A stretch of DNA of 54,351 nt from Flavobacterium sp. (GTDB lineage: Bacteria; Bacteroidota; Bacteroidia; Flavobacteriales; Flavobacteriaceae), in the NCBI GenBank assembly GCA_025351785.1, contig JANXVF010000062.1, positions 1 through 54,351 on the forward strand, read 5' to 3'. Positions 8,109-17,110 of this stretch are shown in pieces (position 1 is the first letter of the stretch; each line of letters starts with the position of its first letter). The position numbers and the translations under genes are program-made. Under the pieces are notes generated by a model. The model searched no databases. It was not told where the DNA came from and saw nothing but the letters and a program-made list of their open reading frames with translations.

Positions 8109-9494
8109 ATGAATTTATCACAATATACTAAAGAGTTTTCTTATAATTTAAAACTTGCATATCCAGTAATTTTAGGAATGCTTGGTCATACTTTGATAGG
8201 AATTGTTGACAATATTATGGTAGGAAAATTGGGATCTACAGAACTTGCAGCAGTTTCTTTAGGAAATAGTATGATATTTATTGCCATGTCAATTGGTATT
8301 GGATTTTCAACTGCAATAACTCCAATTGTAGCAGAAGCTGAAGCTGAAAAAAACGAATCAAAAATTAGATCTACTTTTCACCACGGCTTATTTTTATGTA
8401 TTATTTTAGGACTTCTACTTTTTTTGTTGGTGATTTTAGCAAAACCCATTATGGAATTGTTACATCAACCAAAAGAAGTGATTTCGCTAGCCAAACCTTA
8501 TTTAGACTGGGTTGCATTTTCGTTAGTTCCGTTAATAATTTATCAAGGATATAAGCAATTTGCAGATGGATTATCATTAACAAAATACTCGATGTATGCT
8601 ATAATTATGGCAAATATTGTTCATGTAATTATTAATTATTGCTTGATTTATGGATTTTGGATTTTTCCAAAAATGGGAATTCTAGGCGCAGGTTTAGGAA
8701 CAGTAATCTCTAGAATTATGATGGTTACTTTTATGCATTTCATATTAATAAAACGCGAAATATTAAAACCTTATTTTCAAGATTTTAGCTTTAAGGAAAT
8801 AAAAAAAACAATGCTAAAAAAGATTATAAATTTAGGTTTTCCCTCGGCAATGCAAATGCTATTTGAAGTTGTACTTTTTACAGCAGCAATTTGGTTGTGT
8901 GGCATTATAGGAAAAACAAGTCAGGCCGCAAATCAAATTGCACTTTGCTTAGCCTCAACAACTTTTATGGTTGCCATGGGATTGAGTGTTGTATCTATGA
9001 TAAGAATTAGTCAACAAAAAGGATTGAAAGATTACAAAAATTTAATAATTATTGCAAGATCAATTTTTTTGTTAGCCATTCTTATCGAAATAGTTTTTGC
9101 CTTATTGTTTGTCCTTTTGCATAATTATTTACCTTATATTTTCTTAAACATGGAGGATCATCATCAATTGCTAGACAATCAAGAAGTAGTTGTTATAGCT
9201 GGTAAATTATTATTAATAGCCGCAGTTTTCCAAATTTCTGATGGCATTCAAGTTGTAGTTCTTGGTGCGCTTCGTGGATTGCAAGATGTGAAAATACCAA
9301 TGTATCTAACTTTTATTTCTTATTGGATTATTGGTTTTCCAATTTCATATTATTTAGGTCAATACACTTCATATAAAGCAGTTGGAGTTTGGATCGGACT
9401 TTTAGCGGGACTTACAGCAGCTGCAATATCTCTCTATGCACGATTTCATTATCTAACAAAAAAGTTGCATAAAAATTCAGAAATTAAAGTATAA
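8109..9494 (+). CDS. MATE family multidrug/Na+ antiporter (NorM-like)
   Basis: A 461-residue inner-membrane protein with about 12 transmembrane helices in two homologous halves, the usual MATE length. Family signatures include LAYPVILGMLGHTLIGIVDNIMVG in the first helix (residues 17-40), GLGTVISRIMM, and the second-half equivalent LGFPSAMQMLFEVV. NorM-type proteins export cationic drugs in exchange for Na+ or H+. A TACATTTG box at 8085-8092 lies 16 nt before the ATG, although TTTG at 8068-8071 is closer to it than the usual spacing. The gene stands alone; substrate unknown. Confidence 0.92.
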   Translation: MNLSQYTKEFSYNLKLAYPVILGMLGHTLIGIVDNIMVGKLGSTELAAVSLGNSMIFIAMSIGIGFSTAITPIVAEAEAEKNESKIRSTFHHGLFLCIILGLLLFLLVILAKPIMELLHQPKEVISLAKPYLDWVAFSLVPLIIYQGYKQFADGLSLTKYSMYAIIMANIVHVIINYCLIYGFWIFPKMGILGAGLGTVISRIMMVTFMHFILIKREILKPYFQDFSFKEIKKTMLKKIINLGFPSAMQMLFEVVLFTAAIWLCGIIGKTSQAANQIALCLASTTFMVAMGLSVVSMIRISQQKGLKDYKNLIIIARSIFLLAILIEIVFALLFVLLHNYLPYIFLNMEDHHQLLDNQEVVVIAGKLLLIAAVFQISDGIQVVVLGALRGLQDVKIPMYLTFISYWIIGFPISYYLGQYTSYKAVGVWIGLLAGLTAAAISLYARFHYLTKKLHKNSEIKV

Positions 9495-9573
9495 AATTAA
9501 AAAAACAGTAACATAATTTGTAACATTAAGCTACTTATAACGTATAATCAATATACAATTTAAAAAACATAAA

Positions 9574-10479
9574 ATGATACTATTAATTATTATCGGAATT
9601 ATATTACTATTCATAAGTTTTTCACTTCAAAAAAATTTTTCACCGCTGTCAAAATATCTTAATTTATTTAAATTTGGTGGGTTAATTCTTTTAATAATCG
9701 GAATTTCAACCTCGTTATTCAAGCAAATTAATGCTGGAAATGTGGGAGTGAAATCGCTTTACGGTAATGTAGATAACGACGTTTTAGAAAGTGGTTTGCA
9801 TGTAATTAACCCGTTGGTTGATGTGACTGAAATGAATATTCAAACCCAAAATTATACCATGTCTGCGGTTCATAATGAAGGAGCACAAGATGGAGACGAT
9901 GCAATAAGAGTCCTATCTGCCGACGGATTAGAAGTTGTAATCGATCTAACAGTTTTATATAGAATTCTTCCTGCAGATGCACCTAAAATTTATAAAAATA
10001 TTGGTGTCGATTTTACAAATAAAATTGTGAGACCTATAACAAGAACAAGAATTCGTGACAACGCAGTATATTATGACGCAGTTTCTTTATATTCTACTAA
10101 AAGAAACGAGTTTCAACAACGTATTTTTAAAACAATCGAACAAGATTTTAAAACTCGTGGTTTAGTATTAGAACAACTTTTGATTCGAAATATTGATTTA
10201 CCAAAATCAGTAAAAGTAACCATCGAAAGTAAAATTAATGCCGAACAAGATGCCCAAAAAATGCAATTTGTTTTACAGAAAGAAAAACAAGAAGCCGAAC
10301 GTAAACGAGTAGAAGCTCAAGGTATAGCAGATTATCAAAAAATAATTTCGACTGGATTGTCAGACAAGCAACTGCAATATGAACAAATTAAAGCTCAAAA
10401 AGAATTAGCAGCATCGCCAAATACTAAAATTATTTTTATGGGAAAAGGAAGTGCTCCCATGATTTTATCTGATAAATAA
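9574..10479 (+). CDS. SPFH/prohibitin-family membrane protein
   Basis: A 301-residue protein with two N-terminal hydrophobic segments (about residues 1-17 and 32-50), an SPFH/PHB domain (about 52-230: AGNVGVKSLYGNVDNDVLESGLHVINPL) and a C-terminal Glu/Lys/Arg-rich coiled coil (KEKQEAERKRVEAQGIADYQKI), the classic prohibitin layout. Such proteins form large rings on the inner membrane that scaffold proteins or restrain FtsH-type proteases. It is followed 16 nt later by the small acidic ORF on the same strand, so the two are probably co-transcribed. Confidence 0.9.
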   Translation: MILLIIIGIILLFISFSLQKNFSPLSKYLNLFKFGGLILLIIGISTSLFKQINAGNVGVKSLYGNVDNDVLESGLHVINPLVDVTEMNIQTQNYTMSAVHNEGAQDGDDAIRVLSADGLEVVIDLTVLYRILPADAPKIYKNIGVDFTNKIVRPITRTRIRDNAVYYDAVSLYSTKRNEFQQRIFKTIEQDFKTRGLVLEQLLIRNIDLPKSVKVTIESKINAEQDAQKMQFVLQKEKQEAERKRVEAQGIADYQKIISTGLSDKQLQYEQIKAQKELAASPNTKIIFMGKGSAPMILSDK

Positions 10480-10495
10480 CACTAAAAAAAATACA

Positions 10496-10726
10496 ATGGA
10501 ATTACCAAAATTCGTTCTGGGTGACAATACCGATTTTCCCGATGATATTTTTATCATTCACCTCGATTACCCTCGTTTTATAATAAATCTAAAAGATGAC
10601 GAAGTAGAGTTTATGGAAGAAGATGAAGATCTAGATGAAGCCGAATTAAAGGCAGAAATGGAAAGTTTAATAAGCCAAGCTAATGCTTTTTATGATCGTG
10701 AAATGGAACGATATGAAAAAGAATAA
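10496..10726 (+). CDS. Small acidic protein of unknown function
   Basis: 76 residues, strongly acidic in the middle (VEFMEEDEDLDEAELKAEMES) and with no signal peptide or membrane segment. The start ATG is 16 nt after the SPFH stop codon, so it probably shares that operon. It ends 3 nt from the convergent meaB stop codon. The N-terminal half (FIIHLDYPRFIINL) looks like a short beta-hairpin and the C-terminal half a helix. I do not recognise the family. The clean codon pattern and operon position support a real gene. Confidence 0.7.
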   Translation: MELPKFVLGDNTDFPDDIFIIHLDYPRFIINLKDDEVEFMEEDEDLDEAELKAEMESLISQANAFYDREMERYEKE

Positions 10727-10729
10727 TAA

Positions 10730-11815
10730 CTATTTTTTAAAATAAATTTCTAATAAATTTTTAGCAGCTACAAAAGGTGAAATTTCATTTTTTTGTACTG
10801 CTTTTTTATTTTCTTCTAATAATTTATTGATATCAGGATGATTATAAAAATTTGTTCTTAATTGATTGTCAATAGTTTCTAACATCCAATATTGATTTTG
10901 TTCCTTACGATTTTCGGCAAAATAAGTATTGCTTTGAGTAAGTTCTAAATAGCTTAAAATAGTTTTCCATACATCCTCAACTCCATCTTTGGTAATAGAA
11001 CTACAGGTGGAAACTTTGGGATTCCAACCTGATTTTTTTATCGGAAATAAATGCAATGCATTATTAAATTCGGTTTTGGCAAGATTTGCTCTTTTAATAT
11101 TATCACCATCGGCTTTATTAATTACTATTGCATCTGCCATTTCCATAATTCCGCGTTTTATTCCTTGCAATTCATCACCAGCACCCGATATTTTTAATAA
11201 CAAAAAAAAGTCAACCATGCTATGAACGGCAGTCTCGCTTTGACCTACACCTACAGTCTCGATAATTATAGTATCAAATCCAGAAGCCTCGCATAAAATA
11301 ATGGCTTCTCGGGTTTTTCTAGCAACTCCTCCAAGGTTTTCTCCAGAAGCACTCGGGCGTATGTAAGCATTTTTATCTTTAACAAGCTCTTCCATTCTAG
11401 TTTTATCGCCCAAAATACTTCCGTGACTGATTGAACTACTCGGATCGACAGCCAAAACAGCAACTTTTTTTCCAATTGACGTTAAAAACGTTCCAAAACA
11501 TTCTATAAAAGTACTTTTTCCTACGCCTGGAACACCAGTTATACCTATCCTGACAGATTTATTTGCAAAAGGGAGACAACCATTTATGACTTCATTTGCT
11601 TTTTCAAAATGATTTCCATTTGTACTTTCTATCAAGGTGATAGCTCTACTCAATGCTACTTTATCATGATTTAAAATTCCGTCAATTAATTCAGATGCTG
11701 CAGGTTGCAACTTTCTGGATTGAATAATCTGTTCTACTGAATTTTTACTAAAAATATCAGGAGAAACAATGCCTTTTTTTTCTGATAAGGCTGAATTTAT
11801 CGAATTTTTTTTCAA
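10730..11815 (-). CDS. meaB: MeaB-type GTPase (methylmalonyl-CoA mutase chaperone)
   Basis: A G3E-family P-loop GTPase of 361 residues. MeaB gates cofactor loading and protects adenosylcobalamin-dependent methylmalonyl-CoA mutase. Walker A is GVPGVGKST; other motifs are AVDPSSSISHGSILGDKTRM, the family-specific RPSASGENLGGVARKTREA, ETVGVGQSE and NKADG. No ATG precedes the conserved core. The upstream TTG at 11839 lies inside a TAAATTTG -7 box and is probably untranscribed, so TTG at 11815 (KKNSINSALSEKKG) is chosen. No mutase gene is in the window. It converges on the acidic ORF with 3 nt between stops. Confidence 0.88.
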   Translation of the reverse strand: MKKNSINSALSEKKGIVSPDIFSKNSVEQIIQSRKLQPAASELIDGILNHDKVALSRAITLIESTNGNHFEKANEVINGCLPFANKSVRIGITGVPGVGKSTFIECFGTFLTSIGKKVAVLAVDPSSSISHGSILGDKTRMEELVKDKNAYIRPSASGENLGGVARKTREAIILCEASGFDTIIIETVGVGQSETAVHSMVDFFLLLKISGAGDELQGIKRGIMEMADAIVINKADGDNIKRANLAKTEFNNALHLFPIKKSGWNPKVSTCSSITKDGVEDVWKTILSYLELTQSNTYFAENRKEQNQYWMLETIDNQLRTNFYNHPDINKLLEENKKAVQKNEISPFVAAKNLLEIYFKK

Positions 11816-11836
11816 GTATACTATCGTTTGATATAA

Positions 11837-11844
11837 CAAATTTA
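11837..11844 (-). promoter_or_regulatory. -7 box of meaB
   Basis: TAAATTTG on the minus strand, 21 nt upstream of the chosen TTG start. It overlaps the alternative upstream TTG at 11837-11839 and so argues against that start. No good -33 element is visible. Confidence 0.45.
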
Positions 11845-12086
11845 CATAATTTTTTTTAACATTTTTCTTATTTGGAAGCTATTGGCTTTGTAATTTTTAA
11901 AAACCAATATTCCTACATACTTCTTAGAATCCTTCTAATTTTTTATAAAGAAATGAGGTTTTCCTTTCAAATAAGAATAGCAAATTAATATTGTTGAATT
12001 TATATATACTTCAATATTAAATTTAATTTTATCATTTTGCTAATCATTTTAAATAATTTAAATTTACAATTATAAATCACTAGACA

Positions 12087-13484
12087 ATGACAATTTCATC
12101 ACAAATTATAGATTTACTTAAAGACATTGTTGGCATTAAAAATATTTTGTTAGACAAAGAAAGTCTTGATCATTATGGGCATGATGAAACCGAAGATTAT
12201 GTTTTCCCTCCGTCAATAGTAGTAAAGCCAGCAAACTCTGATGAAATTTCAAAAATCATGAAATTAGCCAACGAATATAAAATTCCTGTGACGCCACTAG
12301 GGGCAAGAACTGGATTAAGTGGTGGAGCACTTTGTATTCATAAAGGCATCGGATTATCAACAGAAAAACTTAATAAAATTTTAAATATCGATGAATTAAA
12401 TTTACAAATTTTAGTCGAACCAGCAGTTATAACTCAAGTTTTACGAGAAGCAGTATCTGAAAAAGGATTGTTTTATCCACCAGATCCTAGTAGTCAAGGA
12501 AGTTGTTGGATAGGTGGCAACATTGCTGAAAATGCTGGCGGTGCAAGAGCAGTAAAATATGGCGTGACTAAAGATTATGTTTTGAATTTAGAGATAGTTT
12601 TGCCTAATGGGGAAATTATTTGGACTGGTGCCAACACGCTAAAAAATTCTACAGGATATAATTTAACTCAGTTGATGGTAGGAAGCGAAGGAACTTTGGG
12701 AATTATTACAAAAATTGTTTTGAAACTGATTCCAAAAAATAATCATAATGTATTAATGTTAGTTCCTTTTTATAAAGCAAATGAAGCATGCCAAGCTGTT
12801 TCGGCGATTTTCAGAGCAGGAATCATTCCTAGCGCGCTGGAATTTATGGAACGAGAAGCAATAGATTGGACATTGAAGTTTATACCAAATTTAAATGTTC
12901 AAGTTAAAGATAAAGTTCAAGCACATTTACTTATAGAAGTTGACGGCAATTATCCTGATATTTTAGTTGCAGAAGCCGAGAAAATAATGACCGTACTAGA
13001 ACAATTTGAAACAGATGATGTTTTATTTGCAGATACTGAAGATCAAAAAAATGCACTCTGGAAAATGAGACGAAGTGTTGCCGAAGCTGTAAAAGCAAAT
13101 TCAATTTACAAAGAAGAAGATACTGTGGTACCAAGATATGAACTACCAAAATTACTTGAAGGAATTAAGAATATTGGGAAAAAATATGGCTTTGAATCGG
13201 TTTGTTATGGTCATGCTGGTGATGGAAATTTACATGTAAATATTATAAAAGGTACAATGACAGATGAGAATTGGAACACCGAGGTTACAAAGGGAATTAG
13301 AGAAATTTTTGAACTTACAGTTTCCTTAAAAGGAACACTTTCTGGGGAACATGGCATCGGATTTGTACAAAAAAACTACATGGATATTGCTTTTTCAAAA
13401 TCACATTTGCAACTTATGAAAAATATTAAAAACGTTTTTGATCCCAATAATATATTAAACCCAGGAAAAATTTTTCCCGATTAA
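12087..13484 (+). CDS. FAD-linked oxidase, GlcD/D-lactate dehydrogenase type
   Basis: A 465-residue FAD enzyme of the VAO/PCMH family that oxidises 2-hydroxyacids such as D-lactate or glycolate. The N-terminal FAD-binding domain (about 35-215) has PLGARTGLSGGALC, PPDPSSQGSCWIGGNIAENAGG and GSEGTLGIIT. The C-terminal domain (about 220-462) has the metal/substrate signatures CYGHAGDGNLHVNI and SGEHGIGFVQKNYM. Length is normal for GlcD. No partner GlcE/GlcF or Fe-S subunit lies beside it, so it may act alone with an unknown electron acceptor. A decayed copy of the 185-bp repeat starts 7 nt after its stop codon. Confidence 0.9.
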   Translation: MTISSQIIDLLKDIVGIKNILLDKESLDHYGHDETEDYVFPPSIVVKPANSDEISKIMKLANEYKIPVTPLGARTGLSGGALCIHKGIGLSTEKLNKILNIDELNLQILVEPAVITQVLREAVSEKGLFYPPDPSSQGSCWIGGNIAENAGGARAVKYGVTKDYVLNLEIVLPNGEIIWTGANTLKNSTGYNLTQLMVGSEGTLGIITKIVLKLIPKNNHNVLMLVPFYKANEACQAVSAIFRAGIIPSALEFMEREAIDWTLKFIPNLNVQVKDKVQAHLLIEVDGNYPDILVAEAEKIMTVLEQFETDDVLFADTEDQKNALWKMRRSVAEAVKANSIYKEEDTVVPRYELPKLLEGIKNIGKKYGFESVCYGHAGDGNLHVNIIKGTMTDENWNTEVTKGIREIFELTVSLKGTLSGEHGIGFVQKNYMDIAFSKSHLQLMKNIKNVFDPNNILNPGKIFPD

Positions 13485-13491
13485 TAAATTT

Positions 13492-13662
13492 GGCTTTGGT
13501 CTTAAATGTAAGTTTATTTTGTTAACCACATAGAGCCATAGATTATGAAACTAACAGGACGATTTTAGAAATATATTTTTTCGCATAGCTATCAATTCTT
13601 TTTTAAGAGAAACTCTTTTGTAAAATATTTTCTATGTTTCTATATATTTATCAAACTAAAAC
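13492..13662 (+). repeat. 185-bp-type interspersed repeat, decayed copy A (171 bp)
   Basis: It begins GGCTTTGGTCTTAAATGTA and shares long blocks with the copies at 32106 and 54033 (ACCACATAGAGCCATAGATT; CATAGCTATCAATTCT; CTATGTTTC), but it has lost the inner right arm (TTTGTGGTTACAT) and most of the terminal pairing. It is flanked by ATAAATTT at 13484-13491 and 13664-13671, a possible 8-bp target duplication. Confidence 0.8.
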
Positions 13663-13670
13663 CATAAATT

Positions 13671-14564
13671 TTAATAAATTGTATTGATTAATTTTTCATA
13701 TTTATTATTAATATACAAAATCAAAACGCCAAGAAGTACTGCAATTACAGTTATTATTGTATTTAAAATTCCGTCAATATTAAATGAAAGTTTTATTAAA
13801 ATTGTCGAAATTATAAAACCCGAATTTCTAATAACCTGATTGAATTTATCAGTATGCAAAAAAGAAAATAACAATAACAAAACATCGATTAGAATTAGAA
13901 TTGTAAAAAACTCATCAAAGAAAATTTTGTTAGTATTTTTGATAGAAACCGATGATTGGTTTAAAATATAAAAGTTTTCATAAATCCAAGAACCAAAATT
14001 ATAAATTGCCAAAACTAGAAAAATTGGCACTAAGATGGTGGCAATTATTTTTTTTAGTTTAATAAAATTTTGCACCTCCTGTGAAATTTCTGTTTTGGGC
14101 TTTACATCAACAATTTTATAAAAAACATAAATTAAATAAAATAAAATTAAAACTGCTATAACATCTAAGGCAAACAAAATATCATCTTTTTTATGAAACC
14201 AATTTGTGGTAAATTCTAGTTTATACAAATCTTTAAAAATGCGGCGAATAATTATAAGGGTTATAATTTCGTATTGTTTTCCTATATATTTTGTGGTCGA
14301 TTTTGGAAGATAATAAACAAGTAAATAAGCTTCATACAACAAAACAAATGAAAATGGTGTGTATATGGCAACCATTGGATTTTTTAATAATCCCGAAAAA
14401 TCATTTGGAGAAATTAAACCAAAATCAACCAAAACAATAAGACTTAGATGAATAATAAAACTTATAATTGCGATTGAAACTACTACTTTTTCACTTAAAT
14501 TTTTTGTTTTCTCAGATAAAAATTTAGTAAACAACCATTCAAAAATTAAATTTATTGTTTGCAT
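13671..14564 (-). CDS. Integral membrane protein of unknown function
   Basis: 297 residues with about six or seven predicted transmembrane helices (for example 28-48, 65-85, 130-150, 172-192, 215-235, 265-285) and short loops. It has no signal peptide cleavage site and no catalytic motif I can name. The motif NIDGILNTIITVIAVLLGV near the end is hydrophobic and well conserved in character. It may start the minus-strand series upstream of unrelated small genes, but 56 nt separate it from the next stop codon. Function unknown. Confidence 0.7.
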   Translation of the reverse strand: MQTINLIFEWLFTKFLSEKTKNLSEKVVVSIAIISFIIHLSLIVLVDFGLISPNDFSGLLKNPMVAIYTPFSFVLLYEAYLLVYYLPKSTTKYIGKQYEIITLIIIRRIFKDLYKLEFTTNWFHKKDDILFALDVIAVLILFYLIYVFYKIVDVKPKTEISQEVQNFIKLKKIIATILVPIFLVLAIYNFGSWIYENFYILNQSSVSIKNTNKIFFDEFFTILILIDVLLLLFSFLHTDKFNQVIRNSGFIISTILIKLSFNIDGILNTIITVIAVLLGVLILYINNKYEKLINTIY

Positions 14565-14620
14565 TTTTTGTTAAAATTAACAAATTTGAAATCAGAAAAA
14601 ACAAAACAATTGTTAATTAA

Positions 14621-15022
14621 TTAAAATTCTATTTGTTTTAAATTATAATCAAGCAATATTTCTGAAGCATTTTTAAATGTTGGAGATTTTTCTGTAATTG
14701 TAGCAATTCGTTTTTTATTTAACTTTAAAGTTATGTCGGCTTGGTTTGTAAAAAGTAACATGGACATAAAAGGATTGTTCATGTAAGGCAAAATTAATTC
14801 GAATGCCTCATCGACTGAACAATTTTGAATTTTTTCTTCCTGTTGATATTTAAAAGTTATTTCAAATCCAATTTTGCTATTTAAAATTGCGATTCTTAAA
14901 TAAACATTCATCAAATCTGTATTCCCAATAGTTTTTGCGAGAGTTAGTTTTGCAAAGGTACCTTTTTGAATACTGTGTTTAACAGATTCAAAAAACAACT
15001 TATAAATTTCGTAATTTGACAT
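14621..15022 (-). CDS. Small protein, possibly a stand-alone methyltransferase-associated domain
   Basis: 133 residues, cytosolic, mixed alpha/beta (KLTLAKTIGNTDLMNVYLRIAIL, ITFKYQQEEK, ADITLKLNKKRIATITEKSP). From memory this resembles the N-terminal domain found ahead of the catalytic domain in some Bacteroidetes SAM-dependent methyltransferases, but here no methyltransferase domain follows and the gene ends cleanly. It is either a natural single-domain protein or a remnant. Recognition is weak. Confidence 0.6.
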   Translation of the reverse strand: MSNYEIYKLFFESVKHSIQKGTFAKLTLAKTIGNTDLMNVYLRIAILNSKIGFEITFKYQQEEKIQNCSVDEAFELILPYMNNPFMSMLLFTNQADITLKLNKKRIATITEKSPTFKNASEILLDYNLKQIEF

Positions 15023-15070
15023 ATAAAATTAAGTATCAACTAATTGTAACAAACTATTTTCGATTAGAAA

Positions 15071-15367
15071 TTATCTCAATATAATTGAAGTAACTATATC
15101 TTTTCGAAGTTCTTCATTTATCATTTTAATTATTTTTTCTTTCCCAAAACAAAGTTCTTCCCTCAAAACTGACGATGTGAGTGAAACATAAAGTGTATTT
15201 CCCTTTAATAAAACTTCTTTTGTGTAACTATTAACGCCATTTCCCATGAGGCTTTTCCAAGCTTGCTCCACATCGATTTTGTCCATTCCAGCATCTAGCT
15301 TATTAACATGAATAAACTGCTTTAACACATCAGAAATAGTGCTTTCGTTACTAATTCTTTTTGCCAT
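15071..15367 (-). CDS. DUF721 (DciA-like) protein
   Basis: 98 residues matching the DUF721 pattern: an N-terminal helix (TISDVLKQFIHVNKLDAGMDKIDVEQAWKSLMG) followed by the KH-like core (YTKEVLLKGNTLYVSLTSSVLREELCFGKEKIIKMINEEL). In many bacteria DUF721/DciA proteins help load the replicative helicase DnaB; in Bacteroidetes the role is inferred only. It is 18 nt downstream of the lipoprotein gene on the same strand, so the two are probably co-transcribed. Confidence 0.8.
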   Translation of the reverse strand: MAKRISNESTISDVLKQFIHVNKLDAGMDKIDVEQAWKSLMGNGVNSYTKEVLLKGNTLYVSLTSSVLREELCFGKEKIIKMINEELRKDIVTSIILR

Positions 15368-15385
15368 ATTATAGTGAAATATAAA

Positions 15386-15805
15386 TTATTTTAATGAAAA
15401 AGGAATTTGTTTTTTATAATGATACTCTAAATCGTCTTTATTTTTTAATATAAAAGTAGAATCTTTGATTTCGATTATTTGTTCTTTCCATTTTGCATAT
15501 TTGGTGCTATAATTTAAAAAGAAATCCTCTTTTTCTTTAGTTATACTAATTTCCTCAATCAAATCATTTACTAAATACTTTCCGTCAAGTTGTGGATATA
15601 CTTTTTTTCTAAATCCCTTTTTATTCTTGATTTCAAAATAATCAATGGCTTCATTAATTTTATATTGTTTCTTTTCTCCATTAGGTAAATTTACTTTTTC
15701 AATTTCCCAGTATCCATTAATTTTTGATATATCATTATCGGTAATTTTTTGTTTACACGAATACAAACTTAAAACAGATATAAAAATTATAACAATTTTT
15801 TTCAT
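15386..15805 (-). CDS. Lipocalin-like lipoprotein
   Basis: 139 residues with a lipoprotein signal peptide (lipobox LYSC, mature Cys at residue 17). The body is short beta-strand-rich segments beginning with the typical INGYWEIEKVNLPNGEKKQY pattern of small lipocalin-like Bacteroidetes lipoproteins. Predicted membrane-anchored in the periplasm or outer membrane; ligand unknown. It is immediately upstream of the DUF721 gene, an arrangement I associate with Flavobacteriaceae. Confidence 0.75.
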   Translation of the reverse strand: MKKIVIIFISVLSLYSCKQKITDNDISKINGYWEIEKVNLPNGEKKQYKINEAIDYFEIKNKKGFRKKVYPQLDGKYLVNDLIEEISITKEKEDFFLNYSTKYAKWKEQIIEIKDSTFILKNKDDLEYHYKKQIPFSLK

Positions 15806-15907
15806 AATTAAAATAAAATATAAATTTACAATTATTTATCACAGAATAAAAAGTATTTTTATTAAACCTTTTCCTTTATATGAAGTCAAACTCACAAAAA
15901 TATATTT

Positions 15908-17002
15908 ATGAAAAAATATTTAATTCTTGCTACACTTTTTTTATTTATTGTAAGTTGCAGTAACTCTAGTTCAGATAATTCTACCTCAACTCCAATCACA
16001 CCTACAGATCAGATTTATTTTCCACCAATTGACGGAAGCAACACTTGGGAAACAAAATCTATTTCCGATCTTAATTGGAATCAAAATGCAGTGCAACCAC
16101 TACTAGATTATTTAAATATAAAACATTCAAAAGGTTTTATAATTTTAATAAATGGAAAAATTGTAATGGAAAATTATTTTAATAATCACGATGCAAACAC
16201 AAATTGGTACTGGGCAAGTGCAGGAAAAACTTTAACTTCTACTGTAACTGGTATTGCATCTCAGGAAGGCTTGATAAGTTTGGATGCTAAAGTTTCAAAT
16301 TATATTGGAACCGGATGGACAAATGAGCCCCTGCTTAAAGAAAATTTAATCACAAACAGAAATTTACTAACTATGACATCAGGAATAGATGATTATGTCA
16401 ACGGAGTTTATAGTGATGATGTAACGCCAACAAGTTTAAATTATAAAGCTGATGCAGGATCAAGATGGGCATACAGCAATGTGTATGTAAAATTGCAAGA
16501 CGTTATTGCTAACGCAACAAATCAAACTTTTCCAAATTATTTTAATGCCAAACTTAGAGACAAAATTGGTATGAATGGCTTTTGGTTTACCTCTGGCAAT
16601 AATATTGTATATACAAGCACAACACGAAGTATGGCCCGATTTGGTTTACTAATGCTTAACAAGGGGAAGTGGAATACAGACGTAGTTTTGAATGAAAATT
16701 ATTTTAATCTAGCAACTAATACGTCTCAAAATATTAATTTAAGTTATGGATATTTGTGGTGGCTAAACGGAAAATCAAGTTATCATTTACCTCAAACTCA
16801 AAATATTTATAATGGAAGCATAATTCCTACAGCTCCTGCCGACATGTTTATGGCTTTAGGAAAAAATGACCAAAAAATTTATGTTATCCCGAGTAAAAAA
16901 ATGGTAGTAATCCGAATGGGTGATGCCGCGGATAATACAAACTTAGCATTATCAGATTTTGACGAAATGCTGTGGACAAAAATTAGCGCTTTGTATCAAT
17001 AA
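15908..17002 (+). CDS. Serine hydrolase lipoprotein (class C beta-lactamase/esterase family)
   Basis: 364 residues. A lipoprotein signal (lipobox FIVSC, Cys 17) precedes a Ser/Thr/Asp-rich tether and a class C beta-lactamase-like domain (about 45-362). The nucleophile motif is SxxK in WASAGKTLTST, and the second catalytic motif is YSN in RWAYSNVYVK. Family members include esterases, D-amino-peptidases and penicillin-binding-like enzymes; substrate cannot be deduced. A strong bidirectional terminator (17056-17094) follows and separates it from the convergent ice-binding-like gene. Confidence 0.85.
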   Translation: MKKYLILATLFLFIVSCSNSSSDNSTSTPITPTDQIYFPPIDGSNTWETKSISDLNWNQNAVQPLLDYLNIKHSKGFIILINGKIVMENYFNNHDANTNWYWASAGKTLTSTVTGIASQEGLISLDAKVSNYIGTGWTNEPLLKENLITNRNLLTMTSGIDDYVNGVYSDDVTPTSLNYKADAGSRWAYSNVYVKLQDVIANATNQTFPNYFNAKLRDKIGMNGFWFTSGNNIVYTSTTRSMARFGLLMLNKGKWNTDVVLNENYFNLATNTSQNINLSYGYLWWLNGKSSYHLPQTQNIYNGSIIPTAPADMFMALGKNDQKIYVIPSKKMVVIRMGDAADNTNLALSDFDEMLWTKISALYQ

Positions 17003-17055
17003 TACTAAAAAAATAAATAGATACCATAAGTTAAAAATTAACTTTGTAGTAAATC

Positions 17056-17094
17056 AAAAACCCACTTTAAAGTAACTTTTAAAGTGGGTTTTTT
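17056..17094. terminator. Bidirectional rho-independent terminator
   Basis: Stem CCCACTTTAAA (17061-17071) pairs with TTTAAAGTGGG (17078-17088), with A5 before it and T6 after it, so it can stop transcription from both convergent genes (serine hydrolase and ice-binding-like protein). Confidence 0.85.
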
Positions 17095-17110
17095 ATACTA
17101 CAATTTAAAA

